A DNA stretch of 64,000 nucleotides, taken from Sphingobacterium sp. SYP-B4668 (GTDB lineage Bacteria; Bacteroidota; Bacteroidia; Sphingobacteriales; Sphingobacteriaceae). The stretch covers positions 2,170,001 through 2,234,000 of the forward strand of contig NZ_CP115483.1 of assembly GCF_027627455.1 (NCBI RefSeq). The letters are read 5' to 3'. Position 1 is the first letter of the stretch. Every line of letters starts with the position of its first letter. Both the position numbers and the translations under genes were made by a program. This document shows, in pieces, positions 63,987 to 64,000 of the stretch. The notes under the pieces are model-generated. The model did not search any database. It saw nothing but the letters and a program-made list of their open reading frames with translations, and had not been told where the DNA came from.

Positions 63987-64000
63987 AAGAGGAAGTACAA

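Noticed and set aside
1..64000. CRISPR arrays, rRNA operons, complete insertion sequences or prophage
   Set aside because: No regularly spaced repeats, no rRNA sequence, and no transposase or phage structural genes were seen.

Overview
The window looks like a chromosomal segment of a Bacteroidota bacterium, most likely of the Sphingobacteriaceae (Sphingobacterium or a close relative). The evidence is three SusC/SusD outer-membrane pairs, one with a FecI-type sigma factor and FecR-type anti-sigma factor, many lipoproteins with short signal peptides, Bacteroidota-type promoter boxes (TTTG about 20 nt before TAnnTTTG), moderate GC and the gene repertoire. The genus is an inference; there is no rRNA here to test it.

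Layout. (1) 1-3.5 kb: the 3' end of a gene that is probably bioD, then bioB and bioA (translationally overlapped), then a convergent membrane acyltransferase. (2) 3.9-12.1 kb: a secreted choloylglycine-hydrolase-family amidase facing a cell-surface-signalling locus (ECF sigma, FecR-like anti-sigma, SusC with an STN domain, SusD). (3) 12.8-42.9 kb: a 30-kb catabolic island, the most interesting part. Apart from its regulator it lies on the + strand. It holds an N-acetylneuraminate-lyase/DHDPS-family aldolase, SusC/SusD pair 1, a FadR/FCD-type GntR regulator, a BNR (sialidase-like) lipoprotein, an SGNH esterase, an AstE/AspA-type deacylase, two SDRs, a threonine-synthase-like PLP enzyme, RidA, an M81/MlrC-like metallohydrolase, an SMP-30 lactonase, an aldo/keto reductase, a NanM-like cyclically permuted mutarotase, a class III aminotransferase, an MFS transporter, SusC/SusD pair 2, two DUF5000-type surface lipoproteins and two more BNR proteins. 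A repeated palindrome (ATAwGT-N3-ACwTAT, about 15 bp) lies in front of the lyase, the first BNR gene, the regulator and the second SusC, so the island is probably one regulon of the local GntR protein. (4) 44-48.8 kb: NhaA, a sulfatase, a small membrane protein and an M60-like (mucinase-type) peptidase, separated from the island by 1.1 kb of decayed, hairpin-rich DNA. (5) 49.2-54 kb: tRNA-Arg, YceI, tRNA-Ser, then a mobile-element scar with a truncated relaxase and a UvrA-like ABC ATPase/MarR pair around a palindromic operator. (6) 54-64 kb: housekeeping genes (AlkD-like protein, polysaccharide deacetylase, PhnA-domain protein, zinc peptidase, LuxE-like acyltransferase, cydAB, serine hydrolase) and tRNA-Pro at the end.

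Working model for the island (inference). Surface SusC/D pairs and DUF5000 lipoproteins bind and import a glycan carrying a sialic-acid-like sugar. The BNR proteins release it, the SGNH esterase and AstE/AspA-type deacylase remove O- and N-acyl groups, the kelch mutarotase equilibrates anomers, MFS takes it in and the NanA-like lyase splits it. No ManNAc epimerase (NanE), kinase (NanK) or NagA/NagB is present. Instead there are two oxidoreductase families, a lactonase, a PLP lyase-like protein plus RidA, an aminotransferase and an M81 hydrolase. This suggests a non-phosphorylative, deaminating route that I do not recognise as a described pathway.
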